In this document: one piece after another, positions 18,045-26,498 of the stretch
How the letters are laid out: every line of letters starts with the position of its first letter
Numbering within the stretch: the stretch's first letter is position 1
Assembly (NCBI RefSeq): GCF_001435815.1
Contig: NZ_AZFV01000009.1
Coordinates: 1 to 64,000, forward strand
Length of the DNA stretch: 64,000 nucleotides
Reading direction: 5' to 3'
Origin: Companilactobacillus nantensis DSM 16982
GTDB taxonomy: Bacteria > Bacillota > Bacilli > Lactobacillales > Lactobacillaceae
Notes under the pieces: generated by a model
The model's database searches: none
Seen by the model: only the letters and a program-made list of their open reading frames with translations
What the model was told of the DNA's origin: nothing
Position numbers and translations under genes: made by a program

Positions 18045-19019
18045 ATGAAAAATCAGTTAATCTCAATTGTTCTACCAGTTTTTAATGAAGAGGCTGGTAT
18101 TCAAGCAACGATTGATACACTATTAAACTATATCGAACAGCAAGAAGAACAATATGAATTGATATTCGTTGATGATGGATCAAAGGATAAATCAGTTTCA
18201 ATTATTAAGGCAGCGCTCAAACAACATGATAATATCAAATTAGTCGAGTTTTCTCGTAATTTTGGACATCAATTAGCGATTACTGCAGGTCTCCAATATA
18301 CCAAAGGGGATGCTGTGGTTGTGATGGACGCTGATTTACAAGATCCACCTGAAGTTATTCCTCAAATGATCAAAAAATGGAATGAAGGCTACGAAATTGT
18401 CTATGGTAAAAGAATGCAACGCGATGGTGAAACATTTTTCAAAAAAATTACTGCCAAAATGTTTTATCGAACATTCAAACATTTAGCAACGATTGATATG
18501 CCACTCGATACAGGTGATTTTCGTTTGATGGATCGAAAGGCTGTTCACCAATTATTGAAGCTACATGAACAAGATCCATTTGTTCGTGGACAAGTTACTT
18601 GGATTGGATTCAAACAGACAAGTGTTCAATATCATCGTCAGGAACGGATGGCTGGTGAAACTAAATATCCACTTTCAAAGATGATTAAACTAGCTATTGA
18701 TGGAATTACTTCGTTTTCAATGAAACCTTTACAATTTGTCAATATTTTCTCAATTGTGCCGTTGGTTAGTGGAGTTTTTTCACTGGGCTATATGATTGTT
18801 AGCAGCAGTTACAGTTTGGCAGGTGTAGGCGTAACTATTTTGCTTTTCACCCTCGGTTTGTTGATGCTTTCAATTGGTATTTTAGGAAGCTATTTGGGAC
18901 GTGTTTTAGATCAAGTAAATAATCGTCCACGCTTCATTGTAAGCAAGACTGAAGGCTTTGAAGAGCGTAACAAAGGCATTCATCATTTCACGGATCACTT
19001 TAATCAAAGAGTCGAGTAA
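18045..19019 (+). CDS. GT2 polyprenyl-phosphate glycosyltransferase (GtrB/YkcC-like)
   Basis: This 324-residue enzyme should load a sugar from a nucleotide donor onto undecaprenyl phosphate at the inner membrane face. The GT-A domain shows IVLPVFNEE, FVDDGSKDKS, VVMDADLQDPPE and DTGDFRLMDR, all standard for the DPM1/GtrB clade, followed by two C-terminal transmembrane helices (residues about 230-290). ATG 18045 is preferred because AAAGGA lies nine bases upstream; an ATG at 18027 is in frame. It starts 21 bp after the GT39 gene, so the two form an operon of donor maker and membrane transferase. Confidence 0.93.
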   Translation: MKNQLISIVLPVFNEEAGIQATIDTLLNYIEQQEEQYELIFVDDGSKDKSVSIIKAALKQHDNIKLVEFSRNFGHQLAITAGLQYTKGDAVVVMDADLQDPPEVIPQMIKKWNEGYEIVYGKRMQRDGETFFKKITAKMFYRTFKHLATIDMPLDTGDFRLMDRKAVHQLLKLHEQDPFVRGQVTWIGFKQTSVQYHRQERMAGETKYPLSKMIKLAIDGITSFSMKPLQFVNIFSIVPLVSGVFSLGYMIVSSSYSLAGVGVTILLFTLGLLMLSIGILGSYLGRVLDQVNNRPRFIVSKTEGFEERNKGIHHFTDHFNQRVE

Positions 19020-19099
19020 GCTTGAAAAATCGACAATGAAAAATTAGAAAAATTCTTTTTTACTTTAAAAGTTTTCACACTTTTTAATTATCAGTTAAT

Positions 19100-19191
19100 G
19101 TGTTACAGTTATGGTAAATTTGATAGTTGCTAAAGTTGTTTGATGGACAACCGGAGCTTATCAAATTGAACATGAACTATCCCATTCATAA
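19100..19191 (+). ncRNA. Candidate structured RNA upstream of an orphan terminator
   Basis: About 90 bp after the GT2 gene, AATTTGATA pairs with TATCAAATT and encloses a GTTGT/ACAAC hairpin. It is followed after some 20 nt by a strong terminator, and no gene follows on this strand. This could be a small RNA or a 3-prime UTR structure. No promoter is clear and no known riboswitch consensus was recognised. Confidence 0.35.
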
Positions 19192-19236
19192 AAAAGAAGC
19201 TGACGAACACCCAGTCGTCAGCTTCTTTTTCTTTTT
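19192..19236 (+). terminator. Intrinsic terminator
   Basis: GAAGCTGACGA (19196-19206) pairs with TCGTCAGCTTC (19215-19225), followed by T-runs. Confidence 0.9.
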
Positions 19237-19435
19237 ATGGCGATAAATACGACCTTTTGCTTTGTCAAAAATCAATCTGTATATGATACAGAGGGATGCT
19301 AGTTTAGTAATCTTTTCGTGAAATAACTTATTTTTGTTGATTATTATGAATGTTATTTGACTAAGATAAATAGTGTTAAAATGTTTTTCTAATATGTGCG
19401 ATACTATTTATTAGCTTTTTCCGCTTAAAACAAAA

Positions 19436-19477
19436 AAAGGAGCCAAGCAACCCAAAATCGGATTACTTGGCTCCTTT
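19436..19477 (-). terminator. Terminator of guaC
   Basis: AAAGGAGCCAAG and CTTGGCTCCTTT form the stem. On the minus strand it is followed by a T-run just past the guaC stop. Between 19237 and 19435 I see only AT-rich sequence without a gene. Confidence 0.88.
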
Positions 19478-19520
19478 ATCTTAATGATTGAAAGTTAACT
19501 ATACTTGCAACTAAATTGAA

Positions 19521-20498
19521 TTAATAAACGTCACCATTGTAAATGGAATTCTTAACAATTACGTAATCTACTTTACGTAGGGAATTGAGATCTTTACCAC
19601 CGGCGTATGAAATTGAAGATTGTAAATCTTGCTTCATTTCCGTCAAAGTATCCATAATTTCACCTTTGTAAGGAACAAGCATCCGTTTACCTTCAACATT
19701 TTTGTATTCGCCTTTTTGATATTGAGAAGCTGAACCAAAATATGCTTTGTATTTCTGGCCATCTTTTTCAATGATCTTACCAGGAGATTCTTTATGACCA
19801 GCAAGTAGGGAACCAATCATGACCATATCTGCCCCAAAACGGATTGATTTGGCGATGTCACCGTCATTTCTAACGCCACCGTCAGCGATAATAGGTTTAC
19901 TTGCGGCTTTGGCACAGAGCCTTACAGCGGCTAATTGCCAACCACCAGTACCGAAACCAGTCTTTAGTTTAGTGATACATACTTTACCAGGTCCAATTCC
20001 GACTTTTGTGGCATCGGCACCGGCGTTTTCTAGTTCACGAATTCCTTCAGGGGTACCAACGTTACCAGCGGTTATGAAAGAATCAGGTAAGTTCTTTTTA
20101 ATATATTTAATCATTTCAATGACGCGGTCACTATGACCATGAGCGACATCGATCGTAATGTAATCAGGTTTTAAATGCTCAGCTACGAGAGTATCAATGA
20201 AATCAAATTCATCCTTTTTGATACCGACACTGATTGAAGTAAACAAATCCTTTTGGTTCATTTCTTTGATGAAATTAACACGTGTCTCCGGCTCAAAACG
20301 ATGCATGACGTAGAAATAGCCATTGGCAGCTAGCTTTTCAGCTAGTTTTTCATCAATAATTGTTTGCATATTAGCAGGGACAACCGGGATTTTAAATGTT
20401 TTTGGTCCAAATTTGATGCTAGTATCGCACTCTGAACGACTATCCACGATACATTTATTCGGTATTAGTTGAATATCTTCATAATCGAAAACTTGCAT
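19521..20498 (-). CDS. guaC: GMP reductase
   Basis: GuaC converts GMP to IMP with NADPH in purine salvage. The 325-residue TIM-barrel protein carries the family motifs: [11 protein letters not shown] at the N-terminus, [19 protein letters not shown], the catalytic-cysteine loop [39 protein letters not shown], and the mobile-flap [13 protein letters not shown]. The shorter length without CBS domains separates it from IMP dehydrogenase. GGAGTG precedes the ATG. A PurBox-like site lies upstream, suggesting purine control. The gene is divergent from glnA. Confidence 0.95.
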   Translation of the reverse strand: MQVFDYEDIQLIPNKCIVDSRSECDTSIKFGPKTFKIPVVPANMQTIIDEKLAEKLAANGYFYVMHRFEPETRVNFIKEMNQKDLFTSISVGIKKDEFDFIDTLVAEHLKPDYITIDVAHGHSDRVIEMIKYIKKNLPDSFITAGNVGTPEGIRELENAGADATKVGIGPGKVCITKLKTGFGTGGWQLAAVRLCAKAASKPIIADGGVRNDGDIAKSIRFGADMVMIGSLLAGHKESPGKIIEKDGQKYKAYFGSASQYQKGEYKNVEGKRMLVPYKGEIMDTLTEMKQDLQSSISYAGGKDLNSLRKVDYVIVKNSIYNGDVY

Positions 20499-20515
20499 TT
20501 ATTATTCACTCCATT

Positions 20516-20560
20516 AATTACGAACAATTATTATTTTTATATTTGATTTCGTTCGTATCT
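20516..20560 (-). promoter_or_regulatory. PurBox-like inverted pair upstream of guaC
   Basis: AATTACGAACAAT (20516-20528) matches the PurBox consensus AWWWCCGAACWWT at 12 of 13 positions. A weaker opposite-strand copy, AGATACGAACGAA, covers about 20548-20560. The two face each other as in PurR-controlled purine promoters. PurR binding is inferred. Confidence 0.5.
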
Positions 20561-20634
20561 ATAATTTAACGGGAAAACAGCAATAAGTCAAATTTATTAT
20601 GCGATTAATAGTATTAATTATGATAAAATTTTCT

Positions 20635-20799
20635 TATACGTACGTGTAGTGCTATTAGTTTATTGTTTAATTCAGTAAATTTGTAAGAATATAACCTGTT
20701 TTTTTCAGGTGGTCATGGTAAAACTATGACAAATTGTTATTCTTTAATAAAATTCTTGCTCTTGGAAGCGGCATATTTAACTAGCACTACATTATACGA
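20635..20799. repeat. MITE-like short derivative of the structured repeat family
   Basis: The left end (ATACG...GTGTAGTGCTATTAGTTTA) is an imperfect inverted copy of the right end (TAACTAGCACTACATTATACG). The right end carries the family tail GGAAGCGGCATATTTAACTA. Inside are two small hairpins (CCTG/CAGG and GTCAT/ATGAC), but the large multi-hairpin core is missing. No open reading frame lies inside. It sits between the guaC and glnA promoters. Confidence 0.6.
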
Positions 20800-20849
20800 T
20801 AATCTTGGTATTTAATATTGGAATTTATTGAAAATGGTAATGAAAATAT

Positions 20850-20880
20850 TTGACACTAAGATTTGTAATTGGTATTATCA
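20850..20880 (+). promoter_or_regulatory. glnA promoter with GlnR-like operator
   Basis: TTGACA (20850-20855) and TATTAT (20873-20878) have a 17-bp spacer. TGTAATTGGTATTATCA (20864-20880) fits the GlnR consensus TGTNA-N7-TNACA with one mismatch and overlaps the -10 box, as expected for repression. Confidence 0.65.
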
Positions 20881-20963
20881 TCATATTATTAATAGAACGG
20901 TATATTAATAACGTTTATTAGTGGCCTCTAAAAAATCGGTATATCCAATAGGAGTGGTTAAAA

Positions 20964-22292
20964 GTGCAACATTATACTGCAGAAGATATTACAAAAATGG
21001 TTAAAGATGAAAACGTTGAATTTATTTGTTTAATGTTTACAGATATCAACGGAATCATCAAGAATGTCGAAGTTCCTGTTTCTCAACTAGACAAAGTTCT
21101 AGCAAACAAGATTACTTTTGATGGATCATCAATTGATGGATTCACACGTATTGAAGAGAGTGATATGTTATTACACCCGGACTTATCAACATGGTTGATT
21201 TTCCCATGGGGTGAAGAACATGGAAAGGTTGCCCGTTTGATCTGTGATATTTACAAGACAGACGGTACACCTTTTGAAGGTGATCCTCGTGTTAACTTGA
21301 AGAGAATCATTAAAAAAATGCACGGCATGGGCTTTACTAACTTTAATATTGGACCAGAACCAGAATTCTTCTTATTCAATACGGACGAACACGGTAACCC
21401 AACACTTCACTTAAATGATGATGGTAGTTACTTTGATTTTTCACCTGTTGATTTAGGTGTTAATGTTCGTAAGGATATCGTTTTAGGTCTTGAAAAGATG
21501 GGCTTTGAAGTTGAAGCTAGTCACCACGAAGTTGCACCAGGACAACAAGAAATTGATTTCAAGTATCAAGATGCTCTATCAGCTGCGGACAGTATCGAAA
21601 CATTTAAACTAGTTGTTAAGACTATTGCTAAGGAACATGGTTTGTATGCAACATTTATGCCAAAACCAGTTCAAGGTATCAATGGTTCAGGGATGCACAT
21701 CAATATGTCACTATTTAATGGTGATGATAATATCTTCGATGACGAAAATGATATGCTATCTGACACAGCTAAGAAGTTCTTGAGTGGTATTTTGAAACAT
21801 GCTCGTGCTTTGACAGCTGTTAACAACCCAACAGTTAACTCATATAAACGTTTAGTACCAGGCTATGAAGCACCAACTTATATTGCTTGGTCAAGTAAGA
21901 ACCGTTCACCACTTATCCGAGTACCAGCTGCTAAGGGTAAGTCAAAACGTGTCGAAATGAGAAGTGTTGATCCAACAACTAACCCATATTTGGCAATTGC
22001 ATGTATTTTGGATGCAGGTCTTGATGGTATCGAAAGTAATTATGACTTGATGCCAGAAGTTAAAGATAATATTTACGAAATGTCAGAAGACAAACGTCGT
22101 GAAGAAGGCATCATTGATCTTCCTTCAACTTTACATAACTCCTTGAAAGCACTACGTAAAGATGAATATGTTCAACAATCACTTGGCAAGGGATTAACTA
22201 ATAGTTTCTTCGCTGCTAAGAATGCTGAATGGGCAAGATATCAACAAACAGTTTCCCAATGGGAACGTGATACATACATGTCACAATATTAA
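20964..22292 (+). CDS. glnA: Glutamine synthetase, type I-alpha
   Basis: GlnA makes glutamine from glutamate and ammonia. The 442-residue length and lack of an adenylylation-type insertion fit the Firmicute GSI-alpha form. Motifs: [26 protein letters not shown], the ATP-binding loop [16 protein letters not shown], and the [12 protein letters not shown] and [16 protein letters not shown] segments of the active site. The start is GTG with AGGAGTGG upstream. No glnR lies immediately upstream, although glnR-glnA is the usual order in this group; a GlnR-like box is nevertheless present at the promoter. Confidence 0.97.
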   Translation: MQHYTAEDITKMVKDENVEFICLMFTDINGIIKNVEVPVSQLDKVLANKITFDGSSIDGFTRIEESDMLLHPDLSTWLIFPWGEEHGKVARLICDIYKTDGTPFEGDPRVNLKRIIKKMHGMGFTNFNIGPEPEFFLFNTDEHGNPTLHLNDDGSYFDFSPVDLGVNVRKDIVLGLEKMGFEVEASHHEVAPGQQEIDFKYQDALSAADSIETFKLVVKTIAKEHGLYATFMPKPVQGINGSGMHINMSLFNGDDNIFDDENDMLSDTAKKFLSGILKHARALTAVNNPTVNSYKRLVPGYEAPTYIAWSSKNRSPLIRVPAAKGKSKRVEMRSVDPTTNPYLAIACILDAGLDGIESNYDLMPEVKDNIYEMSEDKRREEGIIDLPSTLHNSLKALRKDEYVQQSLGKGLTNSFFAAKNAEWARYQQTVSQWERDTYMSQY

Positions 22293-22308
22293 TTATTAAA
22301 ATAATTAT

Positions 22309-22346
22309 GGTCTCAATCTAGTTAGTCTAGGTTGGGGCTTTTTTTT
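22309..22346 (+). terminator. Intrinsic terminator after glnA
   Basis: GTCTCAATCTAG pairs imperfectly with CTAGGTTGGGGC, followed by a run of Ts. Confidence 0.85.
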
Positions 22347-22349
22347 GTC

Positions 22350-22379
22350 GCTGAAGGTGAATCACGATGAACCTTCAGC
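22350..22379. other. Second hairpin after glnA
   Basis: GCTGAAGGT (22350-22358) and ACCTTCAGC (22371-22379) form a perfect 9-bp stem. The T-rich tail is weak, so its role is uncertain. The remaining bases to 22560 show no gene. Confidence 0.5.
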
Positions 22380-22562
22380 TATTTTATGTGTTATATCAGT
22401 TTCACAATATTGATGAAAGAAAATATTTTAAATAGGTATTTTCAGTAAATTAATTTATCAAAGGAAACATGATAAATATGATTTTGGCAGGCTTTGCATC
22501 AAAAAATTAGTCTCACCTTGTAATCAACAATAAAAAAAACTGTATTTTTCTGTAAATCGTGA

Positions 22563-22596
22563 TATAGTATCAATTGTTAATTGAGCGCACGCTCAA
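22563..22596 (+). promoter_or_regulatory. mntH promoter -10 and TetR-type operator
   Basis: TATAGT (22563-22568) is a likely -10 box. Thirteen bases downstream lies the palindrome TTGAGCG-CA-CGCTCAA (22581-22596), typical of TetR-family operators. A TetR gene is the second cistron of the operon, so autorepression is likely. About 140 bp of leader follow before the ATG; I recognise no known manganese riboswitch in it. Confidence 0.65.
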
Positions 22597-22738
22597 ATTA
22601 TTCAATATTAAAGATTTTATATAAGTGCATAATTTAATCGTGTCCTCAAATAGCGTCAGAATACGGAGATAACGTCATAAGTTGCGATGATAAACTATCA
22701 CCGAATTTCTAAACCAATAGAAAAGAGGTACTACTATC

Positions 22739-24106
22739 ATGAGGAATAGTAGTGAAACAAGTAAGAAAGTTGCTGACCCAGATATGGCTAACAACAAGAG
22801 TCTTGATGAAATCAACGGCAGTATTGAGGTTCCCGAGGGTGCTGGATTTTGGAAGACTTTAATGACCTTTACGGGTCCAGGTGTCTTGATTGCCGTGGGT
22901 TACATGGATCCAGGTAATTGGATTACATCAATTGCTGGTGGGGCTCAATTTAAGTACACATTGTTATCAGTCGTTTTAATTTCTAGTTTGATTGCGATGT
23001 TGTTGCAGTCAATGTCAGCTAAATTGGGAATCGTTACTGGTAAGGATTTAGCGCAGTTGACACGTGAACGGACTTCAAGGACTGGAGGATTCATTCTTTG
23101 GATCATTGCTGAATTAGCGATTATGGCAACTGATATTGCTGAAATTATTGGTTCGGGTATCGCGATTAAGTTACTATTCAATATCCCTTTGATAATTGGT
23201 ATTTTGATAACAGCTGCCGATGTTTTGATTTTACTATTGCTAATGAAATTAGGTTTTCGCAAGATTGAAGCGATTGTAGCTACATTAGTTGCAGTTATTT
23301 TATTAGTGTTCTTGTATGAAGTCTTTTTAGCAAAACCAAGTGTTTCCGGTATTATTGGAGGATATGTTCCTTCAAGTAGTATTATTACTAACAAATCAAT
23401 GCTTTATCTATCATTAGGTATTGTTGGTGCGACTGTTATGCCACATGATTTGTATCTCGGTTCATCCATTTCTCAAACGAGAAAAATTAATCGTAAAGAT
23501 AAAAAGGATGTTGCACGAGCAATCAAGTTTTCAACGATTGATTCTAATATGCAGCTATTCTTAGCATTTATCGTTAATAGTTTGCTATTGATCTTGGGTG
23601 CAGCTTTATTCTATGGAACAAACAGTGATTTGGGACGATTCGTTGATTTATTCAATGCGTTGAGTAATAAACAAGTTGTTGGTGCAATTGCCAGTCCCAT
23701 TTTGAGTATGTTGTTTGCTATCGCTCTGTTGTCATCAGGTCAAAGTTCAACTATTACTGGAACTCTTTCCGGACAAATTATTATGGAAGGTTTCATTCGC
23801 TTAAAGATGCCACTTTGGGCACAACGTTTATTGACACGACTTTTGTCAGTTACACCTGTTTTAATTTTCGCCATTTATTATCACGATAATGAAGCAAAGA
23901 TTGAAAATCTGTTGACATTTTCACAAGTGTTCTTGAGTGTAGCCTTGCCATTTGCTATCATTCCGTTAGTTATTTTCACGAGTGATAAGAACCTTATGGG
24001 AGAATTCAAGAATAAAAATTGGGTCAAATACAGTGCTTGGTTTGCAACGTTTGTGCTAATAATTTTGAATATTTATTTAATTATTCAAACGACATTAGGA
24101 TTATAG
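22739..24106 (+). CDS. mntH: Nramp-family Mn(II)/divalent metal transporter
   Basis: MntH imports manganese with protons. The 455-residue protein has about 11 helices and both metal-site motifs: DPGNW in helix 1 ([15 protein letters not shown]) and the helix 6 segment [10 protein letters not shown], which carries the MPH signature. The N-terminus is an extended polar tail of about 35 residues. GAGG lies nine bases before the ATG. It is cotranscribed with the TetR gene, ten bases downstream. Control by a TetR family member instead of an obvious MntR site is noteworthy. Confidence 0.94.
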   Translation: MRNSSETSKKVADPDMANNKSLDEINGSIEVPEGAGFWKTLMTFTGPGVLIAVGYMDPGNWITSIAGGAQFKYTLLSVVLISSLIAMLLQSMSAKLGIVTGKDLAQLTRERTSRTGGFILWIIAELAIMATDIAEIIGSGIAIKLLFNIPLIIGILITAADVLILLLLMKLGFRKIEAIVATLVAVILLVFLYEVFLAKPSVSGIIGGYVPSSSIITNKSMLYLSLGIVGATVMPHDLYLGSSISQTRKINRKDKKDVARAIKFSTIDSNMQLFLAFIVNSLLLILGAALFYGTNSDLGRFVDLFNALSNKQVVGAIASPILSMLFAIALLSSGQSSTITGTLSGQIIMEGFIRLKMPLWAQRLLTRLLSVTPVLIFAIYYHDNEAKIENLLTFSQVFLSVALPFAIIPLVIFTSDKNLMGEFKNKNWVKYSAWFATFVLIILNIYLIIQTTLGL

Positions 24107-24116
24107 TGGGGTGTTT

Positions 24117-24725
24117 ATGAAGAAAAGCGACATTCAAAAAGAAAAAATTTTAGAGGTTGCTCAAGATTTATTTGTTAAAAAAGGCTTTGAGGCGACGACA
24201 ACTCGGGAAATCAATCGAGAAGTTGGTATTTCAGATGGTTCGTTATACTATTATTTTCCAGAAGGCAAAAATCAAATTTTGGATCAAATCGTTCAAAAAG
24301 GGATGATTTATCGCGAGGAATATGTCGAAAAGGTTCAAAAGCCAGTTCATAATCTAGCCGATTTGGAAAAACAGATTATCGACATTTATAATGGCATTTA
24401 TGAAATTTTTTCGGATGAAGAGGGCTATCGTTCCTTTATGATCACGATTCGTGAACGGGCGATTTTATCAAATGATCAGTCTAAATGGATCTCACAAATC
24501 CTTGAGAGATTAAAAAGTAATTTAGTTAATAATGTTAAATCGATTCAACAGCTTACAAAGATTACTGATGCTGAAGTTAATAGTTTTACAGATATGATTG
24601 TCTCGATTTTGCAACGTTCGATTTATGAAGAGCTGTTAATTAAAAATAGAAAAACAATCAGTCATGAAATTCGTGAGAAAACACTTGCGCAAATTCATTT
24701 ACTGATTCAATTGATTCAAAAATAA
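24117..24725 (+). CDS. TetR-family regulator, likely of mntH
   Basis: The 202-residue protein has an N-terminal TetR helix-turn-helix: EKILEVAQDLFVKKGFEATTTREINREVGISDGSLYYYFPEGKNQILDQI is the family pattern, spread here over residues about 9-58. The C-terminal helical ligand domain has no recognisable subfamily. ATG 24117 follows GGGGTG closely; a GTG six bases upstream is an alternative. It sits directly after mntH and probably binds the palindrome at 22581. The ligand is unknown; metal sensing is not a usual TetR role, so a different inducer is possible. Confidence 0.88.
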   Translation: MKKSDIQKEKILEVAQDLFVKKGFEATTTREINREVGISDGSLYYYFPEGKNQILDQIVQKGMIYREEYVEKVQKPVHNLADLEKQIIDIYNGIYEIFSDEEGYRSFMITIRERAILSNDQSKWISQILERLKSNLVNNVKSIQQLTKITDAEVNSFTDMIVSILQRSIYEELLIKNRKTISHEIREKTLAQIHLLIQLIQK

Positions 24726-24756
24726 GAAATTACAAAAATTTTTTAAACATTAACGA

Positions 24757-24805
24757 AAAACAGACTAGTAATCTAAAGTAAAACTGATTACTAGTCTGTT
24801 TTTTT
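24757..24805 (+). terminator. Terminator of the mntH-tetR operon
   Basis: AAACAGACTAGTAATC and GATTACTAGTCTGTTT form a perfect 16-bp stem followed by Ts. Confidence 0.93.
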
Positions 24806-24848
24806 CAAAGGATTTACTTTTTGTTGGTTGTTTTAAAAAAGTACAAAA

Positions 24849-24877
24849 ATACTGGTATTAAGGTATACTGGTATTAA
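24849..24877 (+). promoter_or_regulatory. Tandem palindromes upstream of the MerR gene
   Basis: ATACTGGTATTAA occurs at 24849-24861 and again at 24865-24877, a 16-bp period. Each unit holds the dyad ATAC-TG-GTAT. The arrangement overlaps the likely -10 (TATACT, 24864-24869) and is a plausible autoregulatory MerR site. Confidence 0.55.
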
Positions 24878-24906
24878 TATTTTTTATAAGAAAGAAGAGG
24901 ACCGAT

Positions 24907-25344
24907 ATGGCATATTCAATTGGACAAGTAGCAGAAAAGACCGGTCTTTCTAGTTACACATTACGTTATTATGATAAAGAAGGGCTCATGCCATTTGTAC
25001 ATCGTGGGAATGGTGGCCGCCGTGAATTTACCGATGATGATATGGATTTTGTTGATTTGATCTCATGTTTGAAGGAGACAGGGATGTCGCTGAAGGAAAT
25101 TAGAGAGTTTGTCAATATGTCAATGGAAGGTAACGATACTTTAGAAGAACGTCTTGCAATGTTTAAACGTCAACGTGATGAAGTGATGAAACAAATTGAG
25201 CAGTCGCAACGATATTTGGAGAAATTAGATCATAAAGTGAAGTATTTCGAAGCTGCATGTGCTAATGGTTCCGAGGATGGCTTAGAGGACTTTTGTGATA
25301 CCTTGGAAGCTGCTTCAAAAGCCAGTCAATCGTTAAATAACTAA
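24907..25344 (+). CDS. MerR-family transcriptional regulator
   Basis: The 145-residue regulator begins with the MerR winged helix: YSIGQVAEKTGLSSYTLRYYDKEGL, then RREFTDDDMDFVDLISCLKETGMSLKEIREF. A dimerisation coiled coil follows (residues about 80-120) and then a short C-terminus. There are two cysteines (LISC and AACANG) plus DFCD, but no recognisable metal-site spacing, so I do not assign a metal ligand. AGAGG precedes the ATG. It resembles the organic-stress MerR group of lactobacilli. It has its own promoter with paired dyads and a terminator. Confidence 0.9.
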   Translation: MAYSIGQVAEKTGLSSYTLRYYDKEGLMPFVHRGNGGRREFTDDDMDFVDLISCLKETGMSLKEIREFVNMSMEGNDTLEERLAMFKRQRDEVMKQIEQSQRYLEKLDHKVKYFEAACANGSEDGLEDFCDTLEAASKASQSLNN

Positions 25345-25443
25345 ATTTTTGTATATGTGCTTTTCTCTGGAAATTGTGTTTTTTTAATGTTAAGATTTGG
25401 CGTAATCAAAATTCTGATTACTGCTTTCCCCCCAGAGAGCATA

Positions 25444-25474
25444 AAGGACCCAGTCATTGACTGGGTCCTTTTTT
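25444..25474. terminator. Bidirectional terminator
   Basis: AAAGGACCCAGTCA and TGACTGGGTCCTTT form a strong stem between the MerR gene and the convergent small gene. Just upstream (25357-25440) TCTCTGG and CCAGAGA pair around a GTAATCA/TGATTAC hairpin. Confidence 0.92.
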
Positions 25475-25477
25475 AAT

Positions 25478-25759
25478 TTAGTCTCTGGTAATGCTTAAAA
25501 CAGCGGTTGTTTTCAAAGAGTTTTTATTGTCTTTACCAATTGTGATCCAGTCAGCTGCGCTGATTAAACCCTCCAATTTGTTCTCTTCGTCTTCTTCGGT
25601 GATTTTACCATCTTCAAAACCACCCTTGAAAATGCAATCTAGATAATAATGGTCATCATTACTTGCCATCATTGATGATTGATATTTCCATGCAATAATA
25701 TATGTTTCTTCAGTGATGTGAATACTACGACCGTTCACCAAATTAATATTTAAAGCCAT
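25478..25759 (-). CDS. Small acidic hypothetical protein
   Basis: The protein is 93 residues, soluble and acidic, beginning MALNINLVNGRSIHI and containing an EEDEENKLEG segment. Beta-strand-like stretches alternate with short loops. A strong GGAGGCGG ribosome site lies upstream of the ATG, which supports a real gene. I recognise no family. It has its own spacer and a shared terminator with the MerR gene. Confidence 0.65.
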   Translation of the reverse strand: MALNINLVNGRSIHITEETYIIAWKYQSSMMASNDDHYYLDCIFKGGFEDGKITEEDEENKLEGLISAADWITIGKDNKNSLKTTAVLSITRD

Positions 25760-25864
25760 ACCTACCGCCTCCTTAACCTAATTATAGCAAATTTTAAATG
25801 TGAAATTATAATAATATGTGTGAGTGGGAGGATATTTAATTATCCTCATAATTCTCATTTCAAA

Positions 25865-26141
25865 TATAACGTGTGGTGTTAGTTAAATATGCTGTCTCCA
25901 GAATCGAGAAATAGTTACTGGCTATGCGGACCGGTCTGAAGCCTCACAAGCGAGTCTCCAAACACGCCCGGTGGCTGTAAGCACGGGAAAACACCCCGCA
26001 CTAACACCACTGTCACAGCCAGTAACTATTCTCGATTCTTCCGACTAAAGTCTTTACATGAATCTAAATTTCTTTAAACGGTTGAAGTATGACAAGCTTG
26101 AGATTAGTTGTAATAAACTAACTAGCACCACGCGTATATGA
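25865..26141 (-). repeat. Structured repeat, complete copy 3 with terminal inverted repeats
   Basis: The core stem pairs 25901-25923 with 26017-26038 (22 bp, one bulge). On the minus strand the order of blocks matches the other copies: GCTGTGA, GTGG-GTT, hairpin, CCACCGGG, a GGAGACTCGC/GTGAGGCTTC hairpin, then GACCGGTCCGCATAGC, which closely resembles the copy at 26245. The family tail GGAGACAGCATATTTAACTA follows. Ends TATAACGTGTGGTGTTAGTTA (left) and its imperfect complement at 26118-26138 form terminal inverted repeats shared with the element at 20635. Confidence 0.75.
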
Positions 26142-26244
26142 TGTATTTTTTCCATAATTTGATATATATATCAAGATTAAAGGGTTCCAAATAGTATTCA
26201 AGCCTCGATACTCTAATAAATTAGGAATCAAAAAACAACGAAAA

Positions 26245-26437
26245 AACTAGCCGTAGGGAACAAGAATTTAGGTCGCTGTGAAGGTGGCGTTATGGCTTTA
26301 GCCATTACACCACGGGACGAGTTTTGAAACTCGCGTATTTTGCGAGGTTCAAAATCGAGATTCGAGACCGCTCTTTGGCTCGAATCGGTCCCCATAGCGA
26401 CCTAAATTTCTTGTTCCTGGAGGCGGCACATTTAACA
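26245..26437 (+). repeat. Structured repeat, complete copy 2
   Basis: The outer stem pairs 26257-26277 with 26396-26417 (21 bp, one bulge in the 3-prime arm). Internal hairpins are ATGGC-TTTA-GCCAT, a long TTTTGAA/TTCAAAA plus CTCGC/GCGAG stem, and ATTCGAG/CTCGAAT. Compared with the copy at 264, nearly every stem differs by compensated substitutions while loop blocks such as GGTGGCGTT and ACACCACGGGACGAG are identical. Confidence 0.8.
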
Positions 26438-26455
26438 AGTAAAACGCAAAATATA

Positions 26456-26496
26456 AAAAGCATGTTGCTAGATTAATTACCTGACAACATGCTTTT
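26456..26496. terminator. Terminator-like hairpin
   Basis: AAAAGCATGTTG (26456-26467) and CAACATGCTTTT (26485-26496) form a perfect stem with A and T flanks. It probably ends the minus-strand small gene. Confidence 0.8.
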
Positions 26497-26498
26497 AT

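Noticed and set aside
22597-22738. Known manganese riboswitch (yybP-ykoY) before mntH
   Set aside because: The conserved loop sequences of that riboswitch were not found in the leader.
24907-25344. GlnR, because it is a MerR-family gene near glnA
   Set aside because: It is 2.6 kb away, has its own promoter and terminator, and its C-terminal region lacks a GlnR-like pattern.
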